From NCBI RefSeq assembly GCF_030410485.1, contig NZ_JAUHHC010000002.1, positions 558,001 to 622,000 of the forward strand: 64,000 nt of DNA, written 5' to 3'. This DNA is from Roseateles violae. GTDB taxonomy: Bacteria > Pseudomonadota > Gammaproteobacteria > Burkholderiales > Burkholderiaceae_C. Positions within the stretch are counted from its first letter, which is position 1; each line of letters starts with the position of its first letter. Below are positions 10,301 through 19,614 of this stretch, piece after piece. The position numbers and the translations under genes are program-made. The notes beneath the pieces were generated by a model, which ran no database searches, was not told where the DNA came from, and saw nothing but the letters and a program-made list of their open reading frames with translations.

Positions 10301-11967
10301 TCCAGCACCGCGCCTGAGCTGGCGCTGGAGGCGCTCTTGGCGAACTTGGCCAGCACGCCGCGGGTGTAGCGCGGTGCCGGCTGCTTCCAGGCCGCGCGGC
10401 GTCGCGCCAGTTCGGCCGCATCGACGTTCAGCTCCAGCAACAGCCGGTGCGCGTCGATGGTGATGGAGTCGCCTTCCTGCACCAAGGCGATGGTGCCGCC
10501 CTCATAGGCCTCGGGCGCCACATGGCCGACGACCATGCCCCAGGTGCCGCCGGAGAAGCGGCCGTCGGTGATCAGGCCCACCGATTCGCCCAGACCCTGG
10601 CCGATCAGCGCGCCGGTCGGCGCCAGCATCTCGGGCATGCCCGGGCCGCCCTTGGGACCCAGATAGCGCAGCACCATCACGTCGCCGGCCTGGATCTGCT
10701 TGGCCATGATGGCGGCCAGCGCGCTCTGCTCGTCGTCGAACACGCGCGCCGGGCCGGTGATGACCGGGTTCTTCAGGCCGGTGATCTTGGCCACGCAGCC
10801 CTCGGGCGAGAGATTGCCCTTCAGGATGGCCAGATGGCCCTGCTCGTACATCGGGTCGGCCACGGCGCGGATCACCTCCTGATCGGCGCGCAGCTCCGGC
10901 ACCTCGGCCAGGTTCTCGGCCACCGTCTTGCCGGTGATGGTGATGCAGTCGCCGTGCAGCAGGCCGGCCTTCAGCAGCACCTTCATCACGGCCGGGATGC
11001 CGCCGGCCTTGTGCAGGTCGACGGCCAGGTACTTGCCGCTGGGCTTCAGGTCGCAGAGCACCGGGATCTTCTTGCGCATGCGCTCGAAGTCGTCGATGGT
11101 CCAGTCGACCTCGGCCGCATGGGCGATGGCCAGGAAATGCAGCACCGCGTTGGTCGAGCCGCCGGTGGCCATGATGACGGCGACGGCGTTCTCGATCGCC
11201 TTCTTGGTGACGATGTCGCGCGGCTTCAGGTCGGCCTTGACGGCCTCGACGAGGTAGTTCGCCGCCAGCTTCACGTTCTCGACCACCTCGTCCTCGACAT
11301 TGGACATCGAGGAGGAGTAGGGCAGGGACATGCCCAGCGCCTCGAAGGCCGAGCTCATGGTGTTGGCGGTGTACATGCCGCCGCAGGAGCCGCTGCCGGG
11401 GATCGCGCGTTTCTCGATCTGGCAGAAGTCCTCCTCGCTCATCTTGCCGGCCGAGAACTGGCCGACGGCCTCGAAGACCGAGACGATGTTGAGGTCCTGG
11501 CCCTTGTAGTGGCCGGGCTTGATCGTGCCGCCGTAGATGTAGATGGCCGGCACATTGGCGCGCAGCATGCCCATCATGCCGCCGGGCATGTTCTTGTCGC
11601 AGCCGCCGATCACCATCACGCCGTCCAGCCACTGGCCGCCGACGCAGGTCTCCACGCAGTCGGAGATCACCTCGCGCGAGACCAGCGAGTACTTCATGCC
11701 CTCGGTTCCCATGGCCATGCCGTCGCTGATGGTCGGCGTGCCGAACAGCTGCGCATTGGCGCCGGCCGCCTTCAGGCCGATCACGGCCGCGTCGGCCAGC
11801 TTCTGCAGGCCCGAGTTGCAGGGCGTGATCGTCGAGTGGCCGTTGGCGATGCCGATCATCGGCTTGCCGAAGTCGCTCTCCTGGTAGCCCATGCCGTAGT
11901 ACATCGAGCGGTTCGGCGCGCGGGCCACGCCCTCGGTGATGTTCTTGGAGCGGCGGTTGTATGACAT
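10288..11967 (-). CDS. ilvD: Dihydroxy-acid dehydratase
   Basis: A 559-residue iron-sulfur enzyme that dehydrates 2,3-dihydroxy acids to 2-keto acids in valine, leucine and isoleucine synthesis. The IlvD/Edd signatures CDKNMPG and [14 protein letters not shown] are present, as are early Cys residues (PCNSGLQ) that contribute to the cluster. The length is typical of the shorter IlvD branch, which usually binds a [2Fe-2S] cluster, though cluster type cannot be read directly. AAGGAGA precedes the ATG. It is divergent from a LysR gene across a 91-bp AT-rich spacer, so that regulator is a likely controller. Its stop codon is buried in a hairpin. Confidence 0.96.
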   Translation of the reverse strand: MSYNRRSKNITEGVARAPNRSMYYGMGYQESDFGKPMIGIANGHSTITPCNSGLQKLADAAVIGLKAAGANAQLFGTPTISDGMAMGTEGMKYSLVSREVISDCVETCVGGQWLDGVMVIGGCDKNMPGGMMGMLRANVPAIYIYGGTIKPGHYKGQDLNIVSVFEAVGQFSAGKMSEEDFCQIEKRAIPGSGSCGGMYTANTMSSAFEALGMSLPYSSSMSNVEDEVVENVKLAANYLVEAVKADLKPRDIVTKKAIENAVAVIMATGGSTNAVLHFLAIAHAAEVDWTIDDFERMRKKIPVLCDLKPSGKYLAVDLHKAGGIPAVMKVLLKAGLLHGDCITITGKTVAENLAEVPELRADQEVIRAVADPMYEQGHLAILKGNLSPEGCVAKITGLKNPVITGPARVFDDEQSALAAIMAKQIQAGDVMVLRYLGPKGGPGMPEMLAPTGALIGQGLGESVGLITDGRFSGGTWGMVVGHVAPEAYEGGTIALVQEGDSITIDAHRLLLELNVDAAELARRRAAWKQPAPRYTRGVLAKFAKSASSASSGAVLDKFD

Positions 11968-12039
11968 CGAGTGGTCTCCTTGATCCGCCCAGTGTGCGCG
12001 CCACCGATCTGCTTTTCAAATATATTATTCTCGATAAAT

Positions 12040-12051
12040 CAATACGTATTG
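12040..12051. promoter_or_regulatory. Palindromic operator candidate between ilvD and lysR-type gene
   Basis: CAATACGTATTG is a perfect 12-bp palindrome within an AT-rich island (about 12015-12058) of a GC-rich region. It ends seven bases before the LysR-type start codon, where the ribosome-binding site would normally be, and none is visible there. LysR proteins usually bind an inverted repeat near their own promoter, so autoregulation plus control of ilvD is likely. Confidence 0.5.
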
Positions 12052-12058
12052 AATATCA

Positions 12059-12991
12059 ATGATCGAGCTCAGAAGCCTGCGCCAGTTCGTGGCCGTCGCC
12101 GAGGAACTGCATTTCGGCCGCGCGGCGGCGCGTCTGCACATGACCCAGCCGCCGCTGACGCAGGCGATCCAGAAGCTCGAGCAGGCGCTGGGCGCGCCGC
12201 TGTTCGAGCGCAGCAGCCGCTCGGTCCTGCTCAGTGTGGCCGGCGCCGCCCTGCTGGCGCCGGCGCGCGCGCTGCTGGCCGAAGCCGAGCAGCTGGCGCC
12301 GCTGGTGCAGGCGGCGGCGCGCGGCCAGAGCGGAAGGCTGCGGCTGGGCTTCGTCTCCACGGTCGGCTATGGCGATCTGCCGCGCTGGCTGCGGCGCTTC
12401 CGCGAGCGCCAGCCGGACATCGTGCTGAGCCTGCGCGAGGCGACGCTGGACGTGCAGCTGCGCGACTTCGCCAGCAGCGACATCGATGCCGGCTTCATCA
12501 TCCACGCGCCGGGCGCCTTGCCGCCGGGGCTCGAGGCGCTCAGCATCAGCCGCGAGCCGCTGGTGCTGGCGCACAGCGCCGAGGAGGCGCTGTTGCCCGA
12601 TGCCGGCCGGGCGCCCGCGCTGGCGGCGCGCCAGGCATTGCAATTGCCGTTGGTCATCTTCCCGCGCGAGATCGCGCCCTCGCTGTTCGATGCGGTGCTG
12701 GCCTTCTACCGCGCCCATGGCGCCACGCCGCAGATTGCCCAGGAGGCCATTCAGATGCAGACCATCGTCAACCTCGTCTCGGCCGGCATCGGCGTCGCCT
12801 GGGTGCCGGCCAGCGTGATGGGGCTGCAGCGGTCCGGCGTCGTCTACCGGCCGATAGACGGCGCGCCGGTCTGCGAGACCAGCCTGGTCTGGCGGGCCGA
12901 CGCGGCGCCGGCCGTGCACCGCTTCGTCGAGCATGTGCGGCAGCAATTGCGGGAGGCGGCCGGCGACACAGGGAATTCCCGTATATCCTGA
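12059..12991 (+). CDS. LysR-family transcriptional regulator
   Basis: A 310-residue regulator with the usual winged helix-turn-helix at residues 1-60 (LRQFVAVAEELHFGRAAARL, then QPPLTQAIQKLE) and a periplasmic-binding-like effector domain from about residue 90 to 295. The ATG at 12059 gives the canonical N-terminus even though no ribosome-binding site precedes it; the operator-like palindrome occupies that space. Position and orientation suggest control of ilvD, but the effector is unknown. The C-terminus (GDTGNSRIS) is not conserved in kind. Confidence 0.92.
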   Translation: MIELRSLRQFVAVAEELHFGRAAARLHMTQPPLTQAIQKLEQALGAPLFERSSRSVLLSVAGAALLAPARALLAEAEQLAPLVQAAARGQSGRLRLGFVSTVGYGDLPRWLRRFRERQPDIVLSLREATLDVQLRDFASSDIDAGFIIHAPGALPPGLEALSISREPLVLAHSAEEALLPDAGRAPALAARQALQLPLVIFPREIAPSLFDAVLAFYRAHGATPQIAQEAIQMQTIVNLVSAGIGVAWVPASVMGLQRSGVVYRPIDGAPVCETSLVWRADAAPAVHRFVEHVRQQLREAAGDTGNSRIS

Positions 12992-13036
12992 GCGACCGCG
13001 GCGCCGGCCGCCGCCTCTCTAGCGAATGATCCGACG

Positions 13037-14029
13037 ATGAATCTGCGCAATCCCGTCCTCTGTCTGGCCCTGCTCCTGGGCGCCGCCGCGGCGCAGGCGC
13101 AGATGCTGAAGACGCCGCAATGGGCGGCCTGGGTCGAGGCCGGCAAGAGCGAGGAACTCGAGCGTGCCGCTGAAGCGCGACTGCGCGGCCAGCCCGACGA
13201 CGCCGAGGCATTGGTGGCCCGCGCGCTGGCGGCCATCGCCGATGGCGATGTCGAGCGGGTGCAGGCGGCCGGCCGCGGCGTGCAGCGCTGCATCGACCAG
13301 CAGCCCAAACAGGCCATCTGCTATGCGGCGATGGCGACGGTGCAGGGCGTCGAGATTGTCACCGGCGGCACGATGAAGGCGATCACGCTGGCCAGGCCCA
13401 TACGCGGCAATCTGCAGCGCGCGCTGGAGCTCGATCCCTTGCTGTTCGAGCCGCGCCAGGCCTTGCTGGAGCTCTACCTTAAGCTGCCGTCCTTTGCCGG
13501 CGGTGGCGCCGACAAGGCGCAAGATCTGGTGCAGCAGGCGCGCGCGCGCCAGCCCGAGCATGCCAAGCTGCTGGCCGCGCTGCTGGCCCACCACGACAAG
13601 CAGTACGCCGAGATGGAGCGCGGCCTGCAAGGCGTCAAGCCCGGCAACGACCCGACCCTGCACATGGCGCTGCGCGAGGCCTGGTACGAGCTGGGCATGC
13701 AGTACGTGTTCGACGGTGACTTCGCCCATGCGAAGGCCATCTTCGAGAACCTCGAGCGCGCCTATCCGCGCCATGCGACCGCGGCCTTCGGCCTGGCACG
13801 GCTGGCGGCGGCGCAGCAGCAGTACGAGGAATCGGCACGCCAGTTCGAGCGCGCGCGCGGCCTGATCGGCGCGCCGCGGCTGCCGCTGGACTACCGCCTG
13901 GGCCTGATGCTGATCGACAAGGGCGACCGGGAGCAGGCGCGCGTGACGCTGGAGCGCTTCGTCGCCCGCAAGCGCGGCGCGCCCAAGTACCTGGATGATG
14001 CGCGCAAGCGCTTGGCCGAACTCGGCTGA
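13037..14029 (+). CDS. Exported TPR-like repeat protein
   Basis: A 330-residue protein with a signal peptide (MNLRNPVLCLALLLGAAAAQAQ) and an almost all-helical body with tetratricopeptide-like units: Ala/Leu/Arg-rich helix pairs such as DDAEALVARALAAIADGD, AWYELGMQYVFDGDFAHA and ATAAFGLARLAAAQQQYEE. Such proteins are scaffolds for protein contacts in the periplasm. Two Cys (RCIDQQPKQAICYA) could form a disulfide. I cannot name a partner. It starts 45 bases after the LysR gene and precedes lgt, but the spacing on both sides allows independent transcription. Confidence 0.8.
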   Translation: MNLRNPVLCLALLLGAAAAQAQMLKTPQWAAWVEAGKSEELERAAEARLRGQPDDAEALVARALAAIADGDVERVQAAGRGVQRCIDQQPKQAICYAAMATVQGVEIVTGGTMKAITLARPIRGNLQRALELDPLLFEPRQALLELYLKLPSFAGGGADKAQDLVQQARARQPEHAKLLAALLAHHDKQYAEMERGLQGVKPGNDPTLHMALREAWYELGMQYVFDGDFAHAKAIFENLERAYPRHATAAFGLARLAAAQQQYEESARQFERARGLIGAPRLPLDYRLGLMLIDKGDREQARVTLERFVARKRGAPKYLDDARKRLAELG

Positions 14030-14107
14030 CCGAGCCCCGCGGCCGCTGGCTATGATGCCGGCCTCGTCGCCTCCCGACCGCCCGACCCATTCGCCAGGAC
14101 CGCCCGC

Positions 14108-14908
14108 ATGTTGGTGCACCCGCAATTCGATCCCGTCGCCATTCAGCTCGGCCCGCTGGCCGTGCACTGGTACGGGCTGACCTATCTGGCCGCCTTCGGC
14201 CTGTTCCTCTGGCTGGCCAATCTGCGCGTGCGCCAGCCGCAGTGGGCGGCCGCCGGCTGGACCCGCCGCGACGTCGACGACATGCTGTTCTTCGGCGTGC
14301 TGGGCGTCGTGCTGGGCGGGCGCCTGGGCTATGTGCTGTTCTACAAGCCCGGCTACTACCTGCACAACCTGGGCGAGATCTTCGCCGTCTGGAAGGGCGG
14401 CATGGCCTTCCACGGCGGCCTGCTGGGCGTGCTGGTGGCGATGGCGCTGTTCGCCCGGCTGCGCGGCCGCAGCTTCTTCGAGGTGACCGACCTGATCGCG
14501 CCCTGCGTGCCGACCGGCCTGGCCGCCGGACGCATCGGCAACTTCATCAACGGCGAGCTGTGGGGCCGCGCCGCCTCGCCCGAGCTGCCTTGGGCGATGG
14601 TGTTCCCGCAGGCGCATGATGGCGGCCTGCCGCGCCACCCCTCGCAGCTCTACCAGTTCCTCGGCGAGGGCTTGCTGCTGGCCCTGCTGCTGTGGTTGTA
14701 CGCCCGCAAGCCGCGCGCGACCGGCCAGGTCTCGGGCCTGTTCCTGGTCGGCTACGGCTTCTTCCGCTTCCTGGCCGAGTTCTTCCGCGAGCCGGACGAC
14801 TTCCTGGGCCTGCGCGCGCTGAGCCTGAGCCAGGGCCAGTGGCTGTCGCTGCCTATGATCGCCGCCGGCCTCATCATCTGGGCCTGGGCCTCCCGCAAGC
14901 AACACTGA
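14108..14908 (+). CDS. lgt: Prolipoprotein diacylglyceryl transferase
   Basis: A 266-residue polytopic inner-membrane enzyme that transfers diacylglycerol from phosphatidylglycerol to the lipobox Cys of prolipoproteins. The signature [14 protein letters not shown] is present, with HGGLLG carrying the conserved His and the conserved N-terminal [11 protein letters not shown]. Length and about seven hydrophobic segments fit the family. It is followed six bases later by dnaQ and probably shares its transcript. Confidence 0.96.
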   Translation: MLVHPQFDPVAIQLGPLAVHWYGLTYLAAFGLFLWLANLRVRQPQWAAAGWTRRDVDDMLFFGVLGVVLGGRLGYVLFYKPGYYLHNLGEIFAVWKGGMAFHGGLLGVLVAMALFARLRGRSFFEVTDLIAPCVPTGLAAGRIGNFINGELWGRAASPELPWAMVFPQAHDGGLPRHPSQLYQFLGEGLLLALLLWLYARKPRATGQVSGLFLVGYGFFRFLAEFFREPDDFLGLRALSLSQGQWLSLPMIAAGLIIWAWASRKQH

Positions 14909-14914
14909 TCCGCC

Positions 14915-15640
14915 ATGCGCCAAATCTTCTTCGATACCGAAACGACCGGCCTGTCGGCCGAGGGCGGCGACCGCATCCTCGAGATCGGCTGCGTCGAGAT
15001 GATCAACCGCCAGCTGACCGGCAACCACCTGCATCTGTACATCAACCCGGAGCGCGCCAGCCACGAGGACGCGCTGCGCGTGCACGGCCTGACCGAGGCC
15101 TTCCTGGCCGACAAGCCCAAGTTCGCCGAGATCGTCGACCAGTTCATCGACTTTGTGCGCGACGCCGAGCTGGTGATCCACAACGCACCCTTCGACCTCG
15201 GCTTCGTCAATGCCGAGATGCGCCGGCTGCAGCGCCCGCCGATCAACGACCTCGTCAGCGGCGTGCGCGACACCCTGCTGATGGCGCGCGATATGTTCCC
15301 GGGCAAGAAGAACACGCTCGATGCGCTGTGCTCGCGGCTGGATGTGGACAACTCCAAGCGCGAGCTGCACGGCGCCCATATCGATGCCGAGCTGCTGGCC
15401 CAGGTCTACATCAATATGACGCGCGGCCAGGACGCGCTCTTGATGATGGACGAGGCTGGCGACGCCGGTGCAGGCCCCGGCGGCGAGGCCCGCGTCGCGG
15501 CGGTCGATCTGAGCGCCTTCCCGCTACCGGTGCTGATGGCCAGCGCCGAAGAGCTGAGCGCGCATGAAAAAGTGCTGGCCGAACTGGACAAGGCCAGCGG
15601 CGGCAAGCGCATCTGGGTCGAATCCGCGCCCGGCGCTTGA
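14915..15640 (+). CDS. dnaQ: DNA polymerase III epsilon subunit (3'-5' proofreading exonuclease)
   Basis: A 241-residue DEDDh exonuclease. ExoI is DTETTGLS near the N-terminus, ExoII is HNAPFDLGF and ExoIII is HGAHIDAELLAQVY, which together bind the two catalytic metals. A C-terminal extension beyond residue 180 would hold the polymerase alpha-binding segment. It proofreads during chromosome replication. It is six bases downstream of lgt. The -35 element of the downstream tRNA-Val promoter overlaps its stop codon. Confidence 0.96.
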   Translation: MRQIFFDTETTGLSAEGGDRILEIGCVEMINRQLTGNHLHLYINPERASHEDALRVHGLTEAFLADKPKFAEIVDQFIDFVRDAELVIHNAPFDLGFVNAEMRRLQRPPINDLVSGVRDTLLMARDMFPGKKNTLDALCSRLDVDNSKRELHGAHIDAELLAQVYINMTRGQDALLMMDEAGDAGAGPGGEARVAAVDLSAFPLPVLMASAEELSAHEKVLAELDKASGGKRIWVESAPGA

Positions 15641-15666
15641 GTCGACACCGAAAGCCATGGCATAAT
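15637..15666 (+). promoter_or_regulatory. Promoter for tRNA-Val genes
   Basis: TTGAGT (15637-15642) and CATAAT (15661-15666) with an 18-bp spacer fit a sigma70 promoter. It starts about 28 bases before the mature tRNA. The -35 element overlaps the dnaQ TGA. Confidence 0.6.
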
Positions 15667-15693
15667 CGCAGGCTTCGCGAAAGTGATCGATCA

Positions 15694-15768
15694 GGGCGGT
15701 TAGCTCAGGGGTAGAGCATCACATTCACACTGTGGGGGTCGGGGGTTCGAAACCCTCACCGCCCACCA
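15694..15768 (+). tRNA. tRNA-Val (CAC), copy 1
   Basis: A 75-base cloverleaf with an encoded CCA end. Acceptor arms are GGGCGGT and ACCGCCC, the anticodon stem is TCACA/TGTGG, the loop is TTCACAC giving anticodon CAC, and the T-arm is GGGGG-TTCGAAA-CCCTC. It reads GUG codons, which are abundant in this genome. Confidence 0.95.
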
Positions 15769-15847
15769 AGACAGCCGTTAAAACAGTAACGGGCGCTCTT
15801 GGTGGCACTGATCAAGACATCACGCGAAACCGAATTGCAAAGAATTC

Positions 15848-15922
15848 GGGCGGTTAGCTCAGGGGTAGAGCACGACATTCACACTGTCGGGGTCGGGGGT
15901 TCGAAACCCTCACCGCCCACCA
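15848..15922 (+). tRNA. tRNA-Val (CAC), copy 2
   Basis: Identical to copy 1 except for three bases in the anticodon stem (CGACA/TGTCG in place of TCACA/TGTGG), where the changes keep pairing. The anticodon is again CAC and CCA is encoded. It lies 79 bases after copy 1, is probably co-transcribed with it, and is followed by a strong terminator. Confidence 0.95.
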
Positions 15923-15934
15923 AAACGCAGACGA

Positions 15935-15958
15935 AGCCCGGCCTATGCCGGGCTTTTT
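15935..15958 (+). terminator. Intrinsic terminator after tRNA-Val genes
   Basis: AGCCCGGC-CTAT-GCCGGGCT is an 8-bp perfect stem followed by TTTTGC and more T residues, 12 bases past the second tRNA. Confidence 0.9.
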
Positions 15959-16020
15959 GCTTTTCGATGGTGCCAGCGGGACCTTTCCACGGCGGCGCGC
16001 GGCTGCCGCAGAATGCTTCC

Positions 16021-17664
16021 ATGCTCCATCTGCTCAATCTGCTGGCCGCGATCGCCTTGCTGGTCTGGGGGACCTATGTCGTGCGCACCGGCGTGCTGCG
16101 CGTCTTCGGCGGCCGGCTGCGCCAGCTGATCGCCGCCAGCGTCGGCACGCGGCCGCGGGCGCTGCTGGCCGGCTTCGGCGTCACCGCGCTGGTGCAGTCC
16201 AGCACGGCGACCTGCCTGATCGTCGCTTCCTTTGTCGGCCAGGGCCTGGTGCCGACGGCGGCCGCGCTGGCGCTGATGCTGGGCGCCGATGTCGGCACGG
16301 CCGCGATCGCCGTGCTGTTCTCCTTCGACCTGTCCTGGCTGTCGCCGCTGATGATCTTCGGCGGCGTCGTGCTGTTCATCTCGCGCGAGAAGACCACGGC
16401 CGGGCGCATCGGCCGCATCGCGATCGGTCTGGGCCTGATCACCCTGGCCCTGCAGCTGATCGTCGCGGCGACCGAACCGCTGACCGACAGCCCGGCGATG
16501 CGGGCGCTGCTGCTGGCCCTGCCCAACGAGGTGCTGCTGGACATCGTCGTCGGCGCGCTGCTGACCGTGCTCAGCTACTCGAGCCTGGCCGTCGTGCTGC
16601 TGACCGCCAGCCTGGCCGGCGGCGGCCTGCTGCCGACGCCGATGGCGCTGGGCCTGGTGTTGGGCGCCAATCTGGGCAGCGGCCTGCTGGCCCTGCTGTC
16701 GACCGCCGGCGCCAGCGTATCGGCGCGGCGCTTGCCGGTCGGCAATCTGCTGTTCAAGCTGGCCGGCTGCCTGATCGCGATCGCGCTGCTGCCGGCGATC
16801 GCGCGCGAGCTGCGCGCCGGCTTCGAGGCGCCCGCGCAGCAGGTGGTCGCCTTCCACCTGGGCTTCAATCTGCTGACGGCGCTGGCCTTCATCGCCTTCA
16901 CCGGCCCGCTGGCGCGACGGCTGGAGCTGCTGATGCGCACGCCGCCGCCGCCGGCCTCCAGCCGGCCGCGCCATCTGGACCCGATGGCGCTGGAGACGCC
17001 CTCGCTGGCGATCTCCTGCGCGGTGCGCGAGGCCCTGCACCAGGCCGATGTGGTGGAGACCATGTTGCGCGGCATCCTGCCGGTGATCCGCAACAACGAC
17101 TTGGCGCTGGCCGAGGAGCTGCGCCGGCTCGACGACACCGTCGACGAGCTCTATTCGGCGATCAAGTTCTACCTGACCCAGATCTCGCGCGAGTCGCTGT
17201 CCGAGCGCGAGGCGCGGCGCTGGACCGACATCGTCTCCTTCACCATCAATATGGAGCAGGTCGGCGACACGATCGAGCGCATCCTGCAGGACGTCGAGGA
17301 CAAGAAGATCAGGAAGGGCCGCAGCTTCTCGGCCGCCGGCATGGCCGAGATCTGCCATCTGCACGAGCGCCTGCAGGCCAATCTGCGCCTGGCGATGAGC
17401 GTCTTTCTCGACGGCCATCGGCGCGATGCCGAGAAGCTGCTGGAGGAGAAGACGCGCTTTCGCGAACTGGTGCGCGACTATGCGGCCAGCCATATCGCCC
17501 GGCTGCAGGACAACCGCGCACAAAGCATCGAGACCAGCTCGCTGCACCTGGACCTGATCAGCGATCTCAAGCGCATCAACGGCCATCTTTGCGCGATCGC
17601 CTATCCGATCGTGCAGGGCGAGCAGGCGCCGGCCGCGGCGGGGCTCAGCGAACCGGCCGGCTGA
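16021..17664 (+). CDS. Na+/phosphate cotransporter with C-terminal PhoU-like domain
   Basis: A 547-residue NptA/PNaS-type protein: about eight or more membrane helices in two inverted halves (residues 1-310), then a cytoplasmic helical PhoU-like domain (about 330-530; ALHQADVVETMLRGIL, RLDDTVDELYSAIKFYL). The first half carries the transport signature QSSTAT; the matching place in the second half reads SYSSLAVV, so the usual Gln is replaced. It should couple sodium to phosphate uptake or efflux, with PhoU-like control. I chose the ATG at 16021; the frame is open further upstream, but that would run through the tRNA terminator. Confidence 0.9.
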   Translation: MLHLLNLLAAIALLVWGTYVVRTGVLRVFGGRLRQLIAASVGTRPRALLAGFGVTALVQSSTATCLIVASFVGQGLVPTAAALALMLGADVGTAAIAVLFSFDLSWLSPLMIFGGVVLFISREKTTAGRIGRIAIGLGLITLALQLIVAATEPLTDSPAMRALLLALPNEVLLDIVVGALLTVLSYSSLAVVLLTASLAGGGLLPTPMALGLVLGANLGSGLLALLSTAGASVSARRLPVGNLLFKLAGCLIAIALLPAIARELRAGFEAPAQQVVAFHLGFNLLTALAFIAFTGPLARRLELLMRTPPPPASSRPRHLDPMALETPSLAISCAVREALHQADVVETMLRGILPVIRNNDLALAEELRRLDDTVDELYSAIKFYLTQISRESLSEREARRWTDIVSFTINMEQVGDTIERILQDVEDKKIRKGRSFSAAGMAEICHLHERLQANLRLAMSVFLDGHRRDAEKLLEEKTRFRELVRDYAASHIARLQDNRAQSIETSSLHLDLISDLKRINGHLCAIAYPIVQGEQAPAAAGLSEPAG

Positions 17665-17772
17665 GCGCCGCACCGCGGCGGCGCGCTAGGGCGCCGATTC
17701 CGGTGCGTAGCGCACGCCTGTGGTGAACGCGCGAGCCGCGGCAGTGCGCACGATACTTGCTGACGCTGCGGC

Positions 17773-19614
17773 ATGACGATGCACGCGCCCAGCTCGACCC
17801 TGCAAGCCTATCTGGAGCGCCTGCTGCGCCGCTTCGCCGACCTGGACGGCGGCCGCGTCGCCACCTACATCCCGGAGCTGGCCAAGGCCGACCCGCGCCG
17901 CTTCGCCATCGTGCTGGCCACCGTCGACGGCCAGCTCTACGAGGTCGGCGATGCGCGGCTTCCCTTCACCCTGCAGTCGATCTCCAAGCCGCTGGTCTAT
18001 GGCGCGGCGCTGCAGGACCGCGGACCCGAGCGGGTCGCCCGGGCGATCGGGGTCGAGCCCTCCGGCGACGCCTTCAACTCGATCAGCCTGGAGCCGGGCA
18101 GCGGCCGGCCGCGCAATCCGATGATCAATGCCGGCGCCATCGCCGCCGCGGCCCTGCTGCAGGGCGACGACGGCGAGGCGCGGCTGGCGCGCCTGCTGGA
18201 CGCGCTGTCCGCCTATGCCGGGCGGCCACTCGAGATCGATGCGGCGGTGTTCGAGTCGGAGCGCACGACCGGCCACCGCAACCGCGCGATCGGTCACATG
18301 CTGCGCAACTACGGCATCGTCAGCGACGATCCGGAGCCGGCGCTGGAGCTGTACTTCAAGCAATGCTCGGTGCGCGTCGACTGCCGCGACCTGGCGCTGA
18401 TGGCGGCGACCCTGGCGAATGGCGGCGTCCATCCGCAGACCGGGGTGCGCGCGGTGGCCGCCGAGCACATCGGCCCCATCCTCAGCGTGATGACGACCTG
18501 CGGCATGTACGACTTCTCCGGCGAATGGGTCTACCGCGTCGGCCTGCCGGCCAAGAGCGGCGTCGGCGGCGGCATCATGGCCGTGCTGCCGGGGCAGCTG
18601 GGCATCGGCGTCTATTCGCCGGCGCTGGACGAGCGCGGCAACAGCGTGCGCGGCGTTGCCGTCTGCGAGGCGCTGTCGCGCGATCTGGGCCTGCATTTCC
18701 TGCAGCCGCCGCGGCCGGCGGTGATGGCGCTGCGCGCGCGCTACACGCTGGCCGGCGTGCGCTCCAAGCGTCGGCGCCCGCCCGAGCAGGAGCGCCGGCT
18801 CGAGCAGCAGGGCGATCGCGCCATCGTCTACGAGCTGCAGGGCGATCTGCGCTTCGCGACCCTGGAGCCGGTGCTGCGCGACATTGCCGGCGCCGGTGCC
18901 GAGCTGCGCTTCGCGGTGCTGGACTTCAAGCGCGTCGGCCATGCCGATGCGGCGGCGGTGCGCATGCTGGAGGGCCTGGTCAACGACTTCGCCGCGCAGG
19001 GCCGGCATCTGGTGCTGACGCGGGTGCGCCGCGGCGGCCTGCTGGCCGGCTTCGGCGCCGAGCTCGATCCGCGCAGCGCGCCGGCGGTCAGCTTCCAGCC
19101 GCAGCTCGATCTGGGCCTGGAATGGTGCGAGCGCGGCCTGCTCGATGGCGCGGGTGCTGCGGCCGCGCAGCACCCGCGGGAGCTGGCCGAGCAGGGCCTG
19201 TGCGCCGGCCTGGCGGCCGAGGACATCGAACATCTGCGCGCGCGGCTGCAGCTGCTGCGCTTCGAGCCGGGCGCGCTGATCGTGCGCCGCGGCGAGCCGG
19301 CCGACGGCCTCTATCTGCTGCGCCGGGGCGAGGTCAGCGTCATCATCGAGCTGCCGCAGGGCGGCAGCCGGCGCCTGCAGACCCTGTCGGCCGGCATGAG
19401 CTTCGGCGAGCTGACGCTGGTCTCGGGCGGAGCGCGCTCGGCCGATGTGCGCGCCGACACGGCGGTCGAATGCTGGCGGCTCGGCACGGCCGAGTTCGCC
19501 GCGCTGCACAGCGAGCGGCCCAGCCTGCTGATCGGCCTCCTGCGCCAGATGCTGCGCGGCAGCAGCGAGACGGTGGTGCGCCTGTCAGGCGAGCTGACGG
19601 CGCTCGACGCCTAG
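17773..19614 (+). CDS. glsA: Glutaminase with C-terminal STAS and cyclic-nucleotide-binding domains
   Basis: A 613-residue three-domain protein. Residues 1 to about 305 are a serine-dependent beta-lactamase-like glutaminase (SISKPLVY with the Ser-x-x-Lys pair at 69 and 72; NPMINAGAI; GEWVYRVGLPAKSGVGGG) that converts glutamine to glutamate and ammonia. Residues about 335-450 look like a STAS domain (IVYELQGDLRFATLEPVLRD, FAVLDFKRVGHADAAAVRML). Residues about 480-600 are a cyclic-nucleotide-binding fold with the phosphate cassette FGELTLVSGGARSADVR, whose Arg is present. Control by cNMP or STAS-type partner binding is inferred; stand-alone glutaminases are about half this size. The TAG stop is supplied by the first bases of a palindromic element. 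Confidence 0.93.
   Translation: MTMHAPSSTLQAYLERLLRRFADLDGGRVATYIPELAKADPRRFAIVLATVDGQLYEVGDARLPFTLQSISKPLVYGAALQDRGPERVARAIGVEPSGDAFNSISLEPGSGRPRNPMINAGAIAAAALLQGDDGEARLARLLDALSAYAGRPLEIDAAVFESERTTGHRNRAIGHMLRNYGIVSDDPEPALELYFKQCSVRVDCRDLALMAATLANGGVHPQTGVRAVAAEHIGPILSVMTTCGMYDFSGEWVYRVGLPAKSGVGGGIMAVLPGQLGIGVYSPALDERGNSVRGVAVCEALSRDLGLHFLQPPRPAVMALRARYTLAGVRSKRRRPPEQERRLEQQGDRAIVYELQGDLRFATLEPVLRDIAGAGAELRFAVLDFKRVGHADAAAVRMLEGLVNDFAAQGRHLVLTRVRRGGLLAGFGAELDPRSAPAVSFQPQLDLGLEWCERGLLDGAGAAAAQHPRELAEQGLCAGLAAEDIEHLRARLQLLRFEPGALIVRRGEPADGLYLLRRGEVSVIIELPQGGSRRLQTLSAGMSFGELTLVSGGARSADVRADTAVECWRLGTAEFAALHSERPSLLIGLLRQMLRGSSETVVRLSGELTALDA

Noticed and set aside
13019-15379. 786-codon minus-strand frame opposite the TPR protein, lgt and dnaQ
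   Set aside because: It spans three well-supported genes on the other strand and shows no domain.
15799-16020. 74-codon upstream extension of the Na/Pi cotransporter
   Set aside because: It would be translated through the second tRNA-Val gene and its terminator. The ATG at 16021 fits the family N-terminus.
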